A DNA stretch of 64,000 nucleotides, from NCBI RefSeq assembly GCF_902364025.1, contig NZ_CABJCG010000004.1, positions 186,001 through 250,000 on the forward strand, read 5' to 3'. A program made the translations under genes and the position numbers. How positions within the stretch are numbered: position 1 is the first letter of the stretch; each line of letters begins with the position of its first letter. Source of the stretch: Enterocloster lavalensis (GTDB taxonomy: Bacteria; Bacillota; Clostridia; Lachnospirales; Lachnospiraceae). Below, one piece after another: positions 8,827 through 16,638 of the stretch. Below the pieces are notes generated by a model that saw only the letters and a program-made list of their open reading frames with translations, was not told the DNA's origin and ran no database searches.

Positions 8827-10311
8827 ATGCCAGTATTTGATTTCAACGACACATCGGAGGTCAACGCGCCGTCCGAGTGTACCTACACTACATACCAGTC
8901 CAGCCACGCCACCGCCTCCCCCGACCAGCCGATTCTGGTGCTGGACAACCGGAAGCGGGCCTGGAAGCACCATTCCTGCGGTCTTTTTACCAATCCCATC
9001 AAGCGCACCGCCTTTGAGTTCAAGGATGAGGACGGCACGGCCAGCGCCGATATTTTACAGATCGATGCCCGCTTCGTCAGCCTGCTCCGGTGGCTGGGTG
9101 AAAACCACATCAACGTACGCCTGTCCGGCGAGAACCGTGAAAACGGTTATGCGGTCTACCGGATCCGGGAAATCGCCTTCGGGGGCGGGACCAAGCTCTC
9201 GGCTGAGGACGGTTTTCTTCAGTTTATGATCGACCGGCTGTTTGCCAGCAGCGCGCCCACGGATGAGCAGGAGGACGAGGACCAGATGGAGGACGCCGAC
9301 GATATGAAGCTCACCAGCCTGCAGAGCATCACGGACTTCATGACCTGCGCGGGCCGCACCCTGCCAGACAATATCCGCCTCTGGGCCCGCAGAAACCTGG
9401 CGGTGGCCCGCTCCCACGAGGTCTCCCCCGAGGAACGGCGTCACGCCCAGCGCGCCCTGTCCATTATGATGAACATCCAGTGGAAAAGTAATTATTTCGA
9501 AGCCATCGATCCCCGGGAGGCGCGCCGGATTCTGGACGAGGAGCTTTATGGAATGGAGCGTGTAAAACAGCGGATCATCGAAACCATCATCCAGATCAAC
9601 CGCACCCACACGCTGCCCGCCTACGGCCTGCTGCTGGTGGGCCCCGCCGGAACCGGAAAGTCCCAGATCGCCTACGCGGTGGCCCGCATCCTGAAGCTGC
9701 CGTGGACCACTTTGGACATGAGCTCCATCAACGACCCGGAACAGCTGACCGGCAGCTCCCGCATTTACGCCAACGCAAAACCCGGCATTATCATGGAGGC
9801 CTTCTCCATGGCGGGCGAGTCCAACCTGGTGTTTATTATCAACGAGCTGGACAAAGCCGCCGCCGGAAAGGGAAACGGCAATCCAGCGGATGTGCTGCTG
9901 ACCCTGCTGGACAACCTTGGCTTTACGGACAATTACATCGAATGTATGGTTCCCACCGTGGGCGTTTACCCCATCGCCACGGCCAATGACAAGGACCAGA
10001 TCAGCGCGCCGCTTATGTCCCGCTTCGCGGTGATCGATATCCCGGACTACACGGCGGAGGAAAAGAAAATCATCTTCTCGCGCTACTCCCTGCCCAAGGT
10101 ATTAAAACGCATGAGTCTGCATGAAAATGAATGTATTATCACCGATGAAGCCTTGGACGCGGTGATCGGGAAATACGCGGACACCACCGGCATCCGGGAC
10201 CTGGAGCAGGCCGCGGAGCATCTGGCCGCCAATGCGCTTTACCAGATCGAGGTGGACGGCGTGCGCGAGGTGAGGTTTGACGGGGAAATGGTGCGGAAGC
10301 TGTTGGGATGA
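8827..10311 (+). CDS. Lon-like AAA+ ATPase without a protease domain
   Basis: 494 residues. The region from about residue 235 aligns by eye with the Lon ATPase module: RRILDEELYGMERVKQRI, Walker A GPAGTGKS (272-279), sensor 1 ATAND (384-388), and a sensor-2 segment GIRDLE (455-460). The protein ends straight after the AAA+ lid, so the Ser-Lys peptidase of Lon is absent. Walker B reads NELD (339-342) where Lon has DEID, keeping the catalytic Glu but replacing the Mg-binding Asp by Asn. The N-terminal 230 residues are unrecognised and include an acidic DEQEDEDQMEDADD stretch. Start ATG at 8827 with AAGGAG at 9 nt. Function unknown; an unfoldase or remodelling role is inferred. Confidence 0.75.
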   Translation: MPVFDFNDTSEVNAPSECTYTTYQSSHATASPDQPILVLDNRKRAWKHHSCGLFTNPIKRTAFEFKDEDGTASADILQIDARFVSLLRWLGENHINVRLSGENRENGYAVYRIREIAFGGGTKLSAEDGFLQFMIDRLFASSAPTDEQEDEDQMEDADDMKLTSLQSITDFMTCAGRTLPDNIRLWARRNLAVARSHEVSPEERRHAQRALSIMMNIQWKSNYFEAIDPREARRILDEELYGMERVKQRIIETIIQINRTHTLPAYGLLLVGPAGTGKSQIAYAVARILKLPWTTLDMSSINDPEQLTGSSRIYANAKPGIIMEAFSMAGESNLVFIINELDKAAAGKGNGNPADVLLTLLDNLGFTDNYIECMVPTVGVYPIATANDKDQISAPLMSRFAVIDIPDYTAEEKKIIFSRYSLPKVLKRMSLHENECIITDEALDAVIGKYADTTGIRDLEQAAEHLAANALYQIEVDGVREVRFDGEMVRKLLG

Positions 10312-10325
10312 AAGGAGATGTGAAC

Positions 10326-10478
10326 GTGAAAAAAAGCTTGATAGGTATTGCGATTCTCTTATTTGCGATTCTATTGCAGCAGTGTAGTGCTGGAATGGAA
10401 ATGGATATACTCTCATTCATGATCGGGATTGTAGGACTTATTATAACAATCATTTGTGGAGTTAAGTCCGATCAGTGA
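10326..10478 (+). CDS. Small membrane peptide (50 aa)
   Basis: A GTG-initiated frame 8 nt after AAAGGAG, starting 15 nt beyond the AAA+ gene stop. The product begins MKKSLIGIAILLFAILLQQC, then a short polar stretch and a second hydrophobic segment, DILSFMIGIVGLIITIICG. The first segment could be a signal ending in a weak lipobox (LQQC) or a transmembrane helix. No family is recognised. Spacing suggests cotranscription with the AAA+ gene and the Cys-rich gene that follows 25 nt later. Confidence 0.6.
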   Translation: MKKSLIGIAILLFAILLQQCSAGMEMDILSFMIGIVGLIITIICGVKSDQ

Positions 10479-10503
10479 AACTTGTAATATATTGGAGACG
10501 CTT

Positions 10504-10980
10504 ATGATTGTCATTAAACCCCATCATCTAATCGATATTATGAAACTTTATGGAGCGGGCGTTGAACATTTTGTGCCAGATGAATTATACCAGCATGACT
10601 TCTATAAAGTTGCAAATTGTATAATTGAAAACCTGGATACGGAATTGCAGTTTACCATTTTGGGGGATGATATTTGCAAACCGTGTAACCGATTCAAAGA
10701 TTCCCGTTGCAGCGACCCTTTGGATCACATCAGAGGCTATCACTGTAAGGATACATACAATCAGGCATTAGATTCAAGGCTGATTGATCAGTTAAAGCTG
10801 GATCAAAATGCAATTTATACTCCGAGGGAATTTATTGAAATGTTGAGCAGAGACAGAGATATTATCTTTCATGTATGGCTGGAAGAAGACAGCGGGTTGA
10901 CGGAGAAACGAAACCGTTTGTTTCAAGAGGGATTAAAAAAGTTGAGGAATGTGAACGGGAAAATGCAGGAGCGCGACTGA
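10504..10980 (+). CDS. Cys-rich DUF1284-like protein
   Basis: 158 residues from ATG 10504, chosen for GGAG 6 nt upstream. The start MIVIKPHHLIDIMKLYGAGVEHFVPD recalls the RPHHLL-type opening of DUF1284 proteins. GDDICKPCNRFKDSRCSD and GYHCKDTYN supply conserved Cys residues that could bind metal or an Fe-S cluster. Its biochemical role is unknown. It follows the AAA+ ATPase and the 50-aa peptide, probably on one transcript. The base composition falls sharply here towards the AT-rich island. Confidence 0.6.
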   Translation: MIVIKPHHLIDIMKLYGAGVEHFVPDELYQHDFYKVANCIIENLDTELQFTILGDDICKPCNRFKDSRCSDPLDHIRGYHCKDTYNQALDSRLIDQLKLDQNAIYTPREFIEMLSRDRDIIFHVWLEEDSGLTEKRNRLFQEGLKKLRNVNGKMQERD

Positions 10981-10990
10981 AAAATCGTGA

Positions 10991-11020
10991 TTGACAGAAG
11001 AACTGAATTGGGCTTATAAT
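10991..11020 (+). promoter_or_regulatory. Consensus promoter for a short convergent RNA
   Basis: TTGACA (10991-10996) and TATAAT (11015-11020), 18-nt spacer. There is no credible frame downstream before the terminator at 11078-11117, so the product is likely a small RNA. Confidence 0.7.
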
Positions 11021-11026
11021 GAAGGT

Positions 11027-11117
11027 ACAAAAAGGCAGTTCACTCCAGTGAGTGGCTTCCAAGTTAATAACTTAATTAAAAATAGTCACGGCTTGGTAGG
11101 CGGGTGACTATTTTTTT
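11027..11117 (+). ncRNA. Candidate antitoxin RNA, convergent to the toxin gene
   Basis: About 90 nt between the promoter at 10991 and the terminator ending at 11117. It overlaps the 3' end of the toxin mRNA across the whole terminator stem, so the two RNAs would pair perfectly there. The same layout is known for TxpA/RatA-type and Fst-type systems. Boundaries are inferred. Confidence 0.55.
11078..11117. terminator. Bidirectional terminator shared by toxin and antisense RNA
   Basis: AAAAATAGTCAC and GTGACTATTTTT are 12-bp perfect arms with a 14-nt loop. A T-run follows on the plus strand, and TTTTT ends the stem on the minus strand. Confidence 0.85.
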
Positions 11118-11185
11118 GTACCTATAATCATAACAACAAGTACTCCAAACGCAATCATCAAAGAAAGTGTCTCATATGTACTCAT
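11108..11185 (-). CDS. Putative holin-like type I toxin (25 aa)
   Basis: ATG at 11185 follows a strong GGGGGTGG ribosome site. The product MSTYETLSLMIAFGVLVVMI plus a GTKK tail is a single membrane helix with a basic end, matching the pattern of the Hol-Tox small toxins of Firmicutes. A longer frame upstream lacks a ribosome site. The promoter at 11244-11272 and the shared terminator at 11078-11117 complete a type I toxin-antitoxin layout. The membrane-damaging role is inferred from the family. Confidence 0.78.
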   Translation of the reverse strand: MSTYETLSLMIAFGVLVVMIIGTKK

Positions 11186-11243
11186 GTTATACCACCCCCT
11201 TTCGGAGATGGAAGTCACCCAGCAGTAGGAACTGCCTGCTACA

Positions 11244-11272
11244 ATTATACAAGACAGTGAGCAGGCTGTAAA
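11244..11272 (-). promoter_or_regulatory. Predicted promoter of the holin-like toxin
   Basis: TTTACA (11267-11272) and TATAAT (11244-11249) with a 17-nt spacer on the minus strand. The leader is about 50 nt and contains a small hairpin formed by AGCAG and CTGCT. Confidence 0.75.
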
Positions 11273-11408
11273 TAGAAGAATCGAAATGAAATATTTGTTT
11301 AAATACTTGTTCAAAGCATGAACTTATAGTAGACTTTAGCTATTAAAACATAATGGAGATAGAGTGTATGACCAAACAATTTCAGAATAACATTAACATC
11401 CTTTTCGT

Positions 11409-11541
11409 CTGCCACGGCAACATCTTGAAAAGTCCCAGAAAGTCCTATTAAATCAATGGTTCTATGGAACAATCGAGCGCTTACTACACCACTACTACAC
11501 CAGTTCAATTTGGGTTAGAGTTTTGATATGGCAAGGAAAAG
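11409..11541. mobile_element. Left end and core site of integrated element 1
   Basis: The core CTGCCACGGCAACAT (11409-11423) lies within a broken phosphatase-like 5' end; the frame reads NILFVCHGNI and then diverges. The next 118 bp match 13208-13321, including ACAATCGAG-GCTTACTACACCAC. The core contains the palindrome TGCC-AC-GGCA, the usual shape of a tyrosine-recombinase crossover site. Confidence 0.7.
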
Positions 11542-11604
11542 TGGAAATGAGATGAGTTTTGCATTATAGTAGATTTTGAGAGATATTTTGTTATGATATG
11601 AATC

Positions 11605-11623
11605 GGGTAGACAGTTTCTACCC
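11605..11623. promoter_or_regulatory. Inverted repeat in the leader of yhcG copy 1
   Basis: GGGTAGA and TCTACCC flank a 5-nt loop, 23 bp before the ATG. The same sequence recurs inside the gene at 11928-11958. Confidence 0.6.
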
Positions 11624-11645
11624 AATCTAACTGAGAGGGTATTGT

Positions 11646-12686
11646 ATGGAAAATATCGTGAAAGGTAATTTTTTTGATAGAGTATTAGAAGTTCTAAAAA
11701 ATGCCAGAAAACAGGCAAAAATGGCATTGAATATTTCTATGGTCTATTCCTATTTTGAGGTGGGACGTATGATTGTAGAAGAAGAACAGAATGGAAAACA
11801 GCGTGCCGAATATGGGAAAGCGATTCTTAAAGAGTTGTCAGAATGTTTAACAGAGAGTTTAGGAAAAGGGTTTTCTGTAGAAAATTTGAAGTTGATGCGT
11901 AGATTTTACATGGTGTATTCTCAAGACCAAATTGGGCAGAAAGTGTCTACCCAATTTGAAAATTTACCAGAAACGCAAGAAGGACGAAAGTTTTTTCTGA
12001 GTTTTTCGCATTATGTATCACTTATGCGGATTCCCAATATAGATGAACGACATTTTTATGAAATCGAGGCGGTTAGGAACGGATGGGGCGTAAAGGAACT
12101 GGGAAGACAGTATGATAGTGCCTTATATGAACGGTTAGTATTGAGCAGAGACAAAGAGGGTGTAGAGCGGTTATCAACAGAAGGACAAATAATTGAGAAG
12201 CCCGAAGATTTATTGAAAGACCCATATGTTTTAGAGTTTACGGGTTTGCCGGAACTTGCAAAATATTCAGAAACGGATTTGGAAACGAAAATAATTGATC
12301 ATTTACAGGAGTTTTTGCTGGAATTAGGAAGAGGATTTACTTTTGTTGGCAGACAAGTGAGATTTACTTTTGAGGATGAGCATTACAGAGTGGATTTGGT
12401 ATTTTTCAATCGTTTGTTGCGTTGCTTCGTACTTTTCGACTTGAAAATTGGGCGACTAAAGCATCAGGATATAGGGCAGATGCAGATGTATGTGAACTAT
12501 TATGATCGTAAGGTAAAACTGGAGGATGAAAATCCGACAATCGGAATTCTGTTATGCAAAAATAAGAATGATGCAGTAGTAGAGATGACTTTACCAGAGG
12601 AAAATAGTCAGATATTTGCAAGTAAATATTTAACTGTTCTTCCTAGTAAAGATGAACTGAAAAAGTTGATGGAAAGTGATGAATAA
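11646..12686 (+). CDS. YhcG/DUF1016 PD-(D/E)XK nuclease, copy 1
   Basis: 346 residues. The N-terminal DUF1016 helical domain has YFEVGRMIVEEEQNGKQRAEYGKAIL. The C-terminal nuclease domain has D250 (DLVFFN) and D265-L-K267 (FDLKIGRLKHQDIGQMQMYV), the PD-(D/E)XK core. YhcG proteins are common in defence islands and beside restriction systems; their exact role is poorly defined. ATG at 11646 with GAGAGGG upstream. The gene is about 35% GC, unlike the flanking chromosome. A 13-bp inverted repeat sits inside it at codons 95-105. A ParA-like fragment follows 24 nt later. Confidence 0.88.
   Translation: MENIVKGNFFDRVLEVLKNARKQAKMALNISMVYSYFEVGRMIVEEEQNGKQRAEYGKAILKELSECLTESLGKGFSVENLKLMRRFYMVYSQDQIGQKVSTQFENLPETQEGRKFFLSFSHYVSLMRIPNIDERHFYEIEAVRNGWGVKELGRQYDSALYERLVLSRDKEGVERLSTEGQIIEKPEDLLKDPYVLEFTGLPELAKYSETDLETKIIDHLQEFLLELGRGFTFVGRQVRFTFEDEHYRVDLVFFNRLLRCFVLFDLKIGRLKHQDIGQMQMYVNYYDRKVKLEDENPTIGILLCKNKNDAVVEMTLPEENSQIFASKYLTVLPSKDELKKLMESDE
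11928..11958. repeat. Inverted repeat inside yhcG copy 1
   Basis: CAAATTGGGCAGA and TCTACCCAATTTG (12 of 13 paired, 5-nt loop), centred between the two domains. It resembles the leader repeat at 11605-11623. yhcG copy 2 carries a different palindrome at the equivalent place. Confidence 0.75.
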
Positions 12687-12710
12687 TGAATTACAATATA
12701 GGAGAAAAGA

Positions 12711-12980
12711 ATGAAAGCAATATCCATATTTAATAATAAGGGTGGTGTTGGGAAGACTACTCTGCTATGTAACTTGGCGTCTTATATGCTAAAACGATTA
12801 GGAAAAAAGAGATTAGTTATAGATGCAGATCCTCAATGTAATACGACAACATATGCGTTGGATGAAGAACAATTTTTCAATGTATATTATGAGCCTACAG
12901 AATTTACGATTGCGGATGTAATTCCTCCCTTAGAAGATGGAAATGGTTATATTACTCAATTTAAAGGAATTGATAGTTAA
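12711..12980 (+). pseudogene. ParA-like ATPase, N-terminal fragment
   Basis: 89 residues beginning [22 protein letters not shown], the deviant Walker A of ParA/MinD ATPases, followed by [11 protein letters not shown] (Walker A'). Family members are about 250 residues or more, so the frame stops early, near the fusion to the right end of element 1 (13037). It may be the relic of a partition or defence gene lost by deletion. Confidence 0.75.
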
Positions 12981-13036
12981 AGTTGAAGAAAAAAGAGAGG
13001 AAATATCCATTAAAGGAATTTGGTAATAATGTTTTT

Positions 13037-13321
13037 ACTACACCATTTACTCGTGAATTTGCGTAGATTTATAAAGATTAGCATAGGTTTAGGGCAAAAC
13101 ACGAAAAATGAAAAAAGCGCCGGACAGCCCGTAATATCAAGGTTTGAAGGCTTATGAAGGGATATAAACAAGATGATAAAAATACTATTTATTTGCCACG
13201 GCAACATCCCTAAAAGTCCCGGAAAAGCCGGTAAAAACAATGATTTCACGGAGCAATCGAGTGCTTACTACACCACTATTATACCATTTTTTTGGTAAGA
13301 GCCTTGATATGACAGGAAAAG
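13037..13321. mobile_element. Junction of elements 1 and 2: right end, core, left end
   Basis: 13037-13207 is a diverged copy of 19538-19706, including AGGCTTATGAAGGGATATAAA and ATGATAAAAATACT, the phosphatase leader and start. The core TTGCCACGGCAACAT lies at 13193-13207. 13208-13321 repeats the left end at 11424-11541. There is no credible gene in 12981-13362. The arrangement is that of two related elements inserted one after the other at one site. Confidence 0.7.
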
Positions 13322-13362
13322 CAAGTTAAAATATAATCATTATAGAAAATCGAGGTGATGTG

Positions 13363-14430
13363 ATGGAAAATCATTTGACGCCATATCAATCAGTTATTAT
13401 AGAAATTAAAAGTATTATTTCTTCTGGACAAGAAGCGGCCTATAGTGCTTCCAGTAAGGCGATGTTGCTTACCTATTGGAATATTGGCAAACGAATTGTA
13501 GAGCAGGAACTGGGTGGCAGTGAACGTGCAGAGTACGGTAGAGGTTTAATTTCTGCATTGGCAGAAGATTTGACAAAGGAGTTTGGCAAAAATTATTCTA
13601 AAAGAAATCTGCATTATTACATCAAATTTTATCAGTGCTTTCCCGATGAGCAGATTGTGAACGCGTGCGTTCACAATCTTAACTGGACACATATTCGGAG
13701 CCTTCTTCGTGTTTCAGATGAAAATGCACGCTATTGGTATATGAAAGAGGCTGTTGACGAGAACTGGAGTTCAAGAACCTTAGATCGTAATATTAGTACG
13801 CAATATTATTATAGGTTACTTCAGGCGCCGAAAAAAGAGGCTATAATTGAAGAAATGAAGCAGAAAACTGCAGAATTTCAAAAAAATCAATTCGAACTAA
13901 TCAAAAGCCCGGTGATTGCAGAATTCCTTGGATTTAAGAATGAGGATACTTACTTAGAGGGAGATTTAGAATCTGCCATTCTTTCTCATATTAGAGATTT
14001 TTTGATGGAATTGGGCAGAGGATTTGCGTTTGTGGCTCGTCAGCAACATATTGTAACGGAAACTTCGGACTACTATTTAGATCTAGTTTTTTACAATATC
14101 GAACTTAAGTGCTATGTTTTAATCGATTTGAAGATGGGCAGAATTACCCATCAAGATGTAGGACAGATTGATATGTATGTACGCATGTATGATGATTTAA
14201 AGCGAGGACAGGGAGATAATCCATCCATTGGGATTTTATTGTGTTCAGAAACTGACGAAGATATTGCCAGATATTCGGTACTTCATGATAATGACCGATT
14301 GTTTATGTCAAAATACCTGACGTATTTGCCCACGAAAGAACAGTTGAAAGCAGAAATTGAGCGTCAGAAAGAAATTTTTTCTATGCAGCATCCCGCTATA
14401 TATGTAGACGAATGGAAAAAGGATATGTAG
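13363..14430 (+). CDS. YhcG/DUF1016 PD-(D/E)XK nuclease, copy 2
   Basis: 355 residues, clearly related to but distinct from copy 1. The DUF1016 domain has YWNIGKRIVEQELGGSERAEYGRGLI and WTHIRSLLRVSDENARYWYMKEA. The nuclease core is D240 (LDLVFYN) and D255-L-K257 (DLKMGRITHQDVGQIDMYV). ATG at 13363 with GAGG at 7 nt. It lies 22 nt before the Lamassu operon, so they may be cotranscribed or the gene may act as a companion module. It carries a perfect 13-bp-arm palindrome at 13652-13679 inside the coding sequence. Confidence 0.88.
   Translation: MENHLTPYQSVIIEIKSIISSGQEAAYSASSKAMLLTYWNIGKRIVEQELGGSERAEYGRGLISALAEDLTKEFGKNYSKRNLHYYIKFYQCFPDEQIVNACVHNLNWTHIRSLLRVSDENARYWYMKEAVDENWSSRTLDRNISTQYYYRLLQAPKKEAIIEEMKQKTAEFQKNQFELIKSPVIAEFLGFKNEDTYLEGDLESAILSHIRDFLMELGRGFAFVARQQHIVTETSDYYLDLVFYNIELKCYVLIDLKMGRITHQDVGQIDMYVRMYDDLKRGQGDNPSIGILLCSETDEDIARYSVLHDNDRLFMSKYLTYLPTKEQLKAEIERQKEIFSMQHPAIYVDEWKKDM
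13652..13679. repeat. Perfect palindrome inside yhcG copy 2
   Basis: Arms AGATTGTGAACGC and GCGTTCACAATCT, 2-nt centre. It sits at the same place in the protein as the repeat of copy 1, but the sequence differs. Confidence 0.8.
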
Positions 14431-14452
14431 ATACAGATAGGGGGGAGGATTC

Positions 14453-16003
14453 GTGAGTATATATACGAAAGAAGAATTTGGTAAATTATCAGTCATGTAT
14501 GATGGTGATAAGGATAGAGATGCAACAAGTAAGATTAGGGGATTTTTATTTCAGGATTATATTACGATTAAGTGTCTCCTTCAGAATCAGGTAAAGTATG
14601 TCTGTTCAGAATATCTAGAGGATGTGGATGTATTTTTCGAGGATGGCACATTTGAGTTTATCCAGGTGAAGTATTATCCGAAGACAAATCCGAATATAAA
14701 GGAAATTTCGACTGATCTTTATTATCAGTATCTACGCCTTCAGATGCTTCAGTCTGCTTTGACAGCAGTTCCGAGACTTTATATACATAGAAAATCAAAG
14801 GTTAAGAAACCAACGCTTGATGAGATGAAAACATATATTGGACTTGAAAATGCACTCTGCAAGTCGATGAATTATTCAAATATTGTGGATCCAGTTACCT
14901 GGCTGAAGACGAATATTTACACAACGAATAAGAAAGACGTACAAAAGAAAAACCTGTTTGCGGCCATGGCTTCAGAGGATTCGTTGAAAGGGTTTGTGAC
15001 CAAATATGATATCTCCCACCAATTGGATATCAATGAATACAAAATAGAATTGATGAAAGCATTAGCCCGAAATTATCCTAATGCTGATAGCGGTGGAGAT
15101 GAGGAGCACTGGCAGTTAATTCTGCTTGGTCTTGCGATTTCATATATACAACAGCGTTATGAGTTAGTTGATTCGGATTTTGAACAGCTGCGAGTGGATA
15201 AAAAAGAATTTGATCAGTATATGGCAGATTCCGTCAGGACGAAGTCCGAGAAGACTATTGCAAATTATCTGGTGGGTGTTATTTGTGAGGAGTATGGTGA
15301 GATTATAAATAATAATGACCTTTCTGATTTACAGACTCACATGTTGAACCGGATATACCAGAATACTTTACAATGGATAAATAAAATTGCTCAAACTGTA
15401 GATGGACAGTATCAGCTATTGAATACATTTAGTACGGACGATGTTAGTAAGGTTGCTGCTTACAGGGGAGCGATTGTAGATGACAGATTCATCTATATGA
15501 CGGAATGTAAAACAGCCTTTCTTGCTTTTCTAGATTATCTGTGGAAGATTATGCTAGACATTTGTCAGGAGAAGGTGAATGATGAGACGGAGATTTCTGA
15601 TCATTTAGAAATGTTTAATCCATGTTATTACATGGATTTCTCAGTAACTGACTATGTTTGTCTGAATTTTCCTGAAGATAAATATGTAAACCATAGTGTA
15701 ATTCTTCCCTCGGCAGGCGGAAAGTTTAAAGGTGTTAAACGAAAGATTGTGGAACGTATGGTGAATATATCACCGAAACCAGGAAAATGGTTTTTTGAGA
15801 ATAGTAAAATTACAAGAGGTAAAAATTATTATAATTATAGTACAGCGAACGTAAATGAAAATCCTACGGTTGCGGATCTTGGTGAAGATAGTTTTTATAT
15901 TGAGTGTATGGAGTGTATTGGAATTGATGAGGACGAATGGAGCATACAGGAAGCTTGCGGGGGTTGCATCTTTTCTGAGAAATGTATCAAAGAGGAAATG
16001 TAG
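14453..16003 (+). CDS. lmuA: Lamassu LmuA-type protein with Cap4/DUF4297-like nuclease domain
   Basis: 516 residues from GTG 14453, with GGGGGAGG 4 nt upstream. The N-terminus has DATSKIRGFLFQDYITIKCL, then E53, an E-D-V-D run (56-59) and Q71-V-K73, the pattern of Cap4-like (DUF4297) PD-(D/E)XK dsDNA nucleases. The middle is helical. The C-terminal 50 residues carry ECMEC, ACGGC and SEKC, possibly a zinc site. In Lamassu-Cap4/DdmABC systems this is the effector, released to cut DNA after sensing. It is followed by the middle component and the SMC-like ATPase in the same order as ddmA-ddmB-ddmC. Confidence 0.82.
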   Translation: MSIYTKEEFGKLSVMYDGDKDRDATSKIRGFLFQDYITIKCLLQNQVKYVCSEYLEDVDVFFEDGTFEFIQVKYYPKTNPNIKEISTDLYYQYLRLQMLQSALTAVPRLYIHRKSKVKKPTLDEMKTYIGLENALCKSMNYSNIVDPVTWLKTNIYTTNKKDVQKKNLFAAMASEDSLKGFVTKYDISHQLDINEYKIELMKALARNYPNADSGGDEEHWQLILLGLAISYIQQRYELVDSDFEQLRVDKKEFDQYMADSVRTKSEKTIANYLVGVICEEYGEIINNNDLSDLQTHMLNRIYQNTLQWINKIAQTVDGQYQLLNTFSTDDVSKVAAYRGAIVDDRFIYMTECKTAFLAFLDYLWKIMLDICQEKVNDETEISDHLEMFNPCYYMDFSVTDYVCLNFPEDKYVNHSVILPSAGGKFKGVKRKIVERMVNISPKPGKWFFENSKITRGKNYYNYSTANVNENPTVADLGEDSFYIECMECIGIDEDEWSIQEACGGCIFSEKCIKEEM

Positions 16004-16005
16004 TT

Positions 16006-16638
16006 ATGATTTTACAGGAAGAGTTTAAGAAAAGTGGATATAAGGATATACTTGTTGGGGATATAGCTTCTGAATATGAAATTGATCTGGAGGATATCTT
16101 TGATTTGGAACAGAAGCCGGAAGAATTATTATGTATTTTTATCAGTGAGCAGAGAGATGATTTGTTTTTCCTTCTGAATGGAGACTTGATGGAAATCGAT
16201 TCTTTATGTGATCGCTGGGATGATCGAATTCGTGTGTTTATGATTATTAATGGTAAATCAGAAGAGATTTATAAGTTAAAGTATAATATTGTGCAGTTGA
16301 TTGTTTATTCCAGGGGGATTCCAGATAAGAGCCGAGAGGGTAATCTGCTAATATCGAGAAAGATTCTTATTAAGGGCGATCTCACAGATAAGAATCAAAT
16401 TGTAATCGATGATGATGAGGTGATCGAATTACCATTCCATATGATTCCAACAGATGCATTTGCACCGAATGTGGAGCAAATGAAGCGATTGAGTCAGTTA
16501 CTTCCTGAGGATGAGGGACTTTTAGCGCTAATGGAAAAGAAACGGAAAAGAGTGAACAGAAAAGAAAGAGAAGGTGTACTGGATAAGTCTTTTGAAGTAC
16601 AGGATTACGAACAGATTAGGGAGTGGCTGAAAAGATGA
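16006..16638 (+). CDS. lmuC: Lamassu LmuC-type middle component
   Basis: 210 residues from ATG 16006, 2 nt after the lmuA stop, with AGAGG at 10 nt. There is no catalytic motif. The sequence is acidic, with predicted alpha/beta N-terminal and helical C-terminal parts. Assignment rests on size and position between a Cap4-like nuclease and an SMC-like ATPase, where ABC-three-component systems place their middle component. Its stop overlaps the next start (ATGA), so translation is coupled. In Lamassu this subunit links nuclease to ATPase. Confidence 0.7.
   Translation: MILQEEFKKSGYKDILVGDIASEYEIDLEDIFDLEQKPEELLCIFISEQRDDLFFLLNGDLMEIDSLCDRWDDRIRVFMIINGKSEEIYKLKYNIVQLIVYSRGIPDKSREGNLLISRKILIKGDLTDKNQIVIDDDEVIELPFHMIPTDAFAPNVEQMKRLSQLLPEDEGLLALMEKKRKRVNRKEREGVLDKSFEVQDYEQIREWLKR

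Noticed and set aside
12711..12980. Functional ParA partition gene
   Set aside because: Only 89 residues with Walker A and A' are present; the rest of the fold and any ParB partner are missing.
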